From the NCBI GenBank assembly GCA_004362315.1, contig SNWL01000005.1, positions 839,781-903,780 on the forward strand: a stretch of DNA of 64,000 nt. Reading direction: 5' to 3'. Numbering within the stretch: position 1 is the stretch's first letter; every line of letters starts with the position of its first letter. The notes under the pieces were generated by a model that did not search any database, was not told where the DNA came from, and was given only the letters and a program-made list of their open reading frames with translations. Source of the stretch: Mycobacterium sp. BK086 (GTDB lineage Bacteria > Actinomycetota > Actinomycetes > Mycobacteriales > Mycobacteriaceae). The position numbers and the translations under genes were made by a program. Below, piece by piece: positions 61,933 through 64,000 of this stretch.

Positions 61933-62954
61933 GCTAGCCGATCAGACGCCGTCAGCAGGGACCAGCGCTGTAGCGCGGCGCGTGCGGTGTCGTCGCCGGC
62001 ATGCACGGCGATGCGACGCCCGTCTGACGACGCCGTCCACACCGCCCGCGCGGTGGCCCGGACCACCGAGAGCCCGTCGAGCCCGGGATCGCCGCCGGCC
62101 GCGGCGACGGTGACCGCACCGTCGCCGACCTCGATGCGCCAGGCCGGCTGCTCGACGACTGCAAGCGCCTCGGCCGCGGTGTGCAGATCCCGCAGGTCGG
62201 CAGCGATATACGTGGGGCGCTGATCCGGAACGGCATGGACCGCCTCGGCCGCGGTGCTGACTCCGCACAGCACCATGAGGCTCGGCAGATCCGCGGCGTT
62301 CGCACCCTCGATATCGGTGTCCAGGCGATCGCCCACCACGAGCGGCGTATCAAATGAGCCACGTGCCAAGGCATCTCGCATCAACGTGGGAGCGGGTTTG
62401 CCGGCCACCTGCGGCTCGGCGTCGGTCGCGGCGCGCAGTGCTGCGACCATCGATCCGTTTCCCGGCAGCAGCCCACGCTCGGTGGGCAACGTGCGGTCGA
62501 CATTGGCGGCTACCCACAGTGCGCCGGCCCGGATCGCCAGGGCCGCTTCGGCCAGGTTGGGCCAGCCCGTGGTCGTGGAGTGTCCCTGCACGACGGCGAC
62601 GGGCTCGTCGTCGAATGTGCGCACCGGCACCAGGCCGACGGCCTCGATTTCGCCGGCCAGTGCGTCGGTTCCGACGATCAGCACCTTCGAGCCAGGTGCG
62701 AGCTGATCGGCGAGCAGGTGTGCCGCACTCTGGGCGCTGGTCACCACATCGTCGGCGTGTGCGACGAACCCGAGCTCACGAAGGTGAGCGGCCACGTCGT
62801 CGGCGGCACGGGAGGCATTGTTGGTGACGAACAGTTTGCGGATGTGCGCCGCTTCGAGGGCACCAATAGCTCCCTCGGTAGGCTCATGGCCGCGGAACAC
62901 GGTGCCGTCGAGATCGAGCAGCAGGCAATCATGCTGCTGCGCAAGGGTTGTCAC
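61929..62954 (-). CDS. HAD-IIA phosphatase, Rv1692/NagD type
   Basis: A 341-residue HAD hydrolase. The nucleophile motif DLDGTVFRG (starting near residue 14) and NNASRAADDVAAHL are at the N-terminus. GKPAPTLMRDALARG and VVGDRLDTDIEGANAADL are the C-terminal metal motif. The M. tuberculosis homologue dephosphorylates glycerol 3-phosphate in phospholipid recycling. GTG 62954 starts 1 nt after the TPR gene's stop. The frame is open further but runs into the TPR gene. Confidence 0.92.
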   Translation of the reverse strand: MTTLAQQHDCLLLDLDGTVFRGHEPTEGAIGALEAAHIRKLFVTNNASRAADDVAAHLRELGFVAHADDVVTSAQSAAHLLADQLAPGSKVLIVGTDALAGEIEAVGLVPVRTFDDEPVAVVQGHSTTTGWPNLAEAALAIRAGALWVAANVDRTLPTERGLLPGNGSMVAALRAATDAEPQVAGKPAPTLMRDALARGSFDTPLVVGDRLDTDIEGANAADLPSLMVLCGVSTAAEAVHAVPDQRPTYIAADLRDLHTAAEALAVVEQPAWRIEVGDGAVTVAAAGGDPGLDGLSVVRATARAVWTASSDGRRIAVHAGDDTARAALQRWSLLTASDRLA

Positions 62955-62955
62955 G

Positions 62956-63789
62956 TCAGGCCAACTCGCTGACCCGGTCTTCGGCGTCGGTGACACCGTC
63001 GATGTCAGCCGCGGCCGCATTGATGAACCACTGCAACGCCTCGTCTCCGCGATCGAGCGCCAACAGTGTCTCGGCATAGGCGTAGAACAGTCGCGCAGCC
63101 GTGGAGCCGGTGCGCGACGGGTCCGGCTGCGGGCTGGTGAGCACGGCCAAGGCCTGTTCGAGCTGGCCGAGATCGGCGCGGGCGCCGGCGGCCACGATCC
63201 GCAGCTCGTCGGCATCGTCGCCGGTGAGCTGCGCGGCCTCGGGGCTGCGGGCCAGCTCGATGGCACGCTCGGGGCGGCCCACACCGCGTTCGCAGTCCGC
63301 GATCAGCGGGAGGAGCTGCGACTTGCTGCCCATCCGGCGCGCGGCGCGGAACTCCGAGAGCGCCTGCGCCCAGTCGCCACACTGATAGGCGGCAATACCG
63401 ACCGCTTCCCGCACGGCCGCGATCCGCCCGGAACGAGCACGGGCGGCCTGTGCGTGTTCGAGGGCGGCCTGCGGATCATCGTCGAGCAATTCGCCCGCCG
63501 CGACCAGATGGCGGGCCACCGTGTCGGCGGTCGACTTATCCAAAGTCGTGAGTTCGCCCCGTATTTCGGGCGACAGCTGTTTGGCTTCGATGGTCGACGG
63601 GATGATCGGACCGCTGGGCCGCGCGTCACCATCGCCGTCGGTCACGTGCTGAGGTTGGGCCTGACGGGCTCGCCCGGGACCCGAGCGGCGCGGGGCGCCG
63701 CCGCCGCGGCGATCGCGGCCCGGGGCACCCGCTCCCGCGGGACGACGCGGTGGACGCCCGCTGGAATTACCTTGCCTGTCATCGACCAC
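62956..63789 (-). CDS. Tetratricopeptide-repeat protein, Rv1691-like
   Basis: A 277-residue protein. The first ~55 residues are Arg/Gly/Pro-rich and disordered. Residues about 75-277 form TPR-like helical hairpins (TVARHLVAAGELLDDDPQAALEHAQAARARSG, AYQCGDWAQALSEFRAARRMG, YAYAETLLALDRGDEALQWFINAA). It is the first gene of the large minus-strand block, with its own promoter and a leaderless GTG. Function unknown; probably a protein-protein scaffold. Confidence 0.85.
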   Translation of the reverse strand: MVDDRQGNSSGRPPRRPAGAGAPGRDRRGGGAPRRSGPGRARQAQPQHVTDGDGDARPSGPIIPSTIEAKQLSPEIRGELTTLDKSTADTVARHLVAAGELLDDDPQAALEHAQAARARSGRIAAVREAVGIAAYQCGDWAQALSEFRAARRMGSKSQLLPLIADCERGVGRPERAIELARSPEAAQLTGDDADELRIVAAGARADLGQLEQALAVLTSPQPDPSRTGSTAARLFYAYAETLLALDRGDEALQWFINAAAADIDGVTDAEDRVSELA

Positions 63790-63795
63790 CCGTAA

Positions 63796-63825
63796 AGGAT
63801 ACGGGTAGCGGTCAGACCGTCACAA
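63796..63825 (-). promoter_or_regulatory. Promoter of the housekeeping block (leaderless)
   Basis: On the minus strand TTGTGA (63825-63820) and TATCCT (63801-63796) are spaced 18 bp, and the GTG start at 63789 is 6 nt further. It lies just after the rRNA terminator, so this operon does not depend on rRNA read-through. Confidence 0.6.
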
Positions 63826-63874
63826 TTGGAGACATTTGAATTGCCGCAATGGAATTGAAGAATGAGAAATGGAA

Positions 63875-63900
63875 ACGCCCCCCGATTTCTCGGGGGGCGT
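63875..63900 (-). terminator. Intrinsic terminator of the rRNA operon
   Basis: The arms ACGCCCCCCGA and TCGGGGGGCGT form a perfect 11-bp stem around a 4-nt loop, followed on the minus strand by TTTCC. It lies 13 nt after the 5S rRNA 3' end. Confidence 0.88.
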
Positions 63901-63913
63901 TTCACTAAATTGT

Positions 63914-64000
63914 GTTCGGCGGTGTCCTACTTTTCCACCCGTGTTGGGTAGTATCATCGGCGCTGGCAGGCTTAGCTTCCGGGTTCGGGATGGGTCCGGG
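63914..64000 (-). rRNA. rrf: 5S ribosomal RNA, 3' part (gene runs off the window)
   Basis: The minus strand gives the conserved 5S body: CCCATCCCGAACCCGGAAG, then CTAAGCCTGCCAGCGCCGA, TGATACTACCC, GGTGGAAAAGTAGGACACC and GCCGAAC at the 3' end. About 87 nt of the ~115-nt gene is inside the window; its 5' end and the rest of the rRNA operon lie beyond 64000. The gene is transcribed toward the Rv1691-like block. Confidence 0.94.

Noticed and set aside
62955-63284. N-terminal extension of the HAD phosphatase
   Set aside because: The open frame overlaps the TPR gene; GTG 62954 begins just before the DLDGT nucleophile motif and gives a length near that of the homologue.

Overview
The window is chromosomal DNA from a mycobacterium, most likely a fast grower (Mycolicibacterium type). 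The evidence is uniformly high G+C, an Mce protein, a long AceA2-type isocitrate lyase, a 13E12-family HNH protein, a PGRS-type glycine-rich protein, a CDGP-domain secreted protein, mycothiol-linked enzymes, and the conserved block tlyA-nadK-recN-steA-steB-pyrG-nudix-xerD-parA-scpA-scpB-rluB-cmk-der. The last bases are a 5S rRNA gene. An rRNA operon at this place (the rrnB position) is known from fast-growing mycobacteria and is absent from slow growers such as M. tuberculosis.

Layout. 1-7.5 kb: the start of an mceA gene running off the left edge, isocitrate lyase, and a TetR-controlled cluster (SDR, Rieske oxygenase, DapB-like dehydrogenase). 7.7-16.7 kb: secreted proteins, a purine permease, an acetyltransferase, a PF04072-type methyltransferase, an App1-type phosphatase and an SLC13 transporter. 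16.8-20 kb: a tightly coupled four-gene DyP-peroxidase operon. 20-29 kb: a lipoprotein, a TetR/anti-sigma-like pair, a CcdA-like protein, a PGRS protein with no PE domain, an APC permease/FAD oxidoreductase operon and a PPOX/DUF4232 pair. 29-37.6 kb: an ABC-2 permease fused to VCBS-like repeats beside a TetR gene, an O-methyltransferase, and a five-gene operon. That operon encodes two paralogous 6-TM proteins, orphan cytochrome-oxidase subunits III and IV, and a DapB-like dehydrogenase. It is divergent from a TetR gene, with two clear palindromes between them. 37.7-46.3 kb: DUF389, the 13E12 protein, an MDMPI protein, an asparagine synthetase, the CDGP protein, tRNA-Pro(GGG), a TauE exporter and a nitroreductase. 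46.3-63.8 kb: the conserved housekeeping block, nearly all on the minus strand, with 1-8 nt overlaps that indicate translational coupling. 63.8-64 kb: a strong terminator and the 3' end of 5S rRNA.

How the genes work together. The right third is information-processing and cell-envelope machinery: NAD kinase, CTP synthase, RecN, XerD, the SMC partners ScpA/ScpB, the rRNA modifiers TlyA and RluB, Der, and the cell-separation pair SteA/SteB. The left two thirds is accessory metabolism and envelope function, built from small TetR-governed modules. At least a dozen genes have a TANNNT -10 box 6-8 nt before the start codon and no Shine-Dalgarno, which predicts leaderless mRNAs.

Most interesting items: the orphan CoxIII/CoxIV + DapB-like operon with its dual operators; a five-copy array of 9-10 bp G(T/C)(C/A)ACA repeats resembling MtrA boxes in front of steA; the ABC-2/VCBS fusion; and the PE-less PGRS protein. 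All functions are inferred from sequence reading alone; no database search was run.
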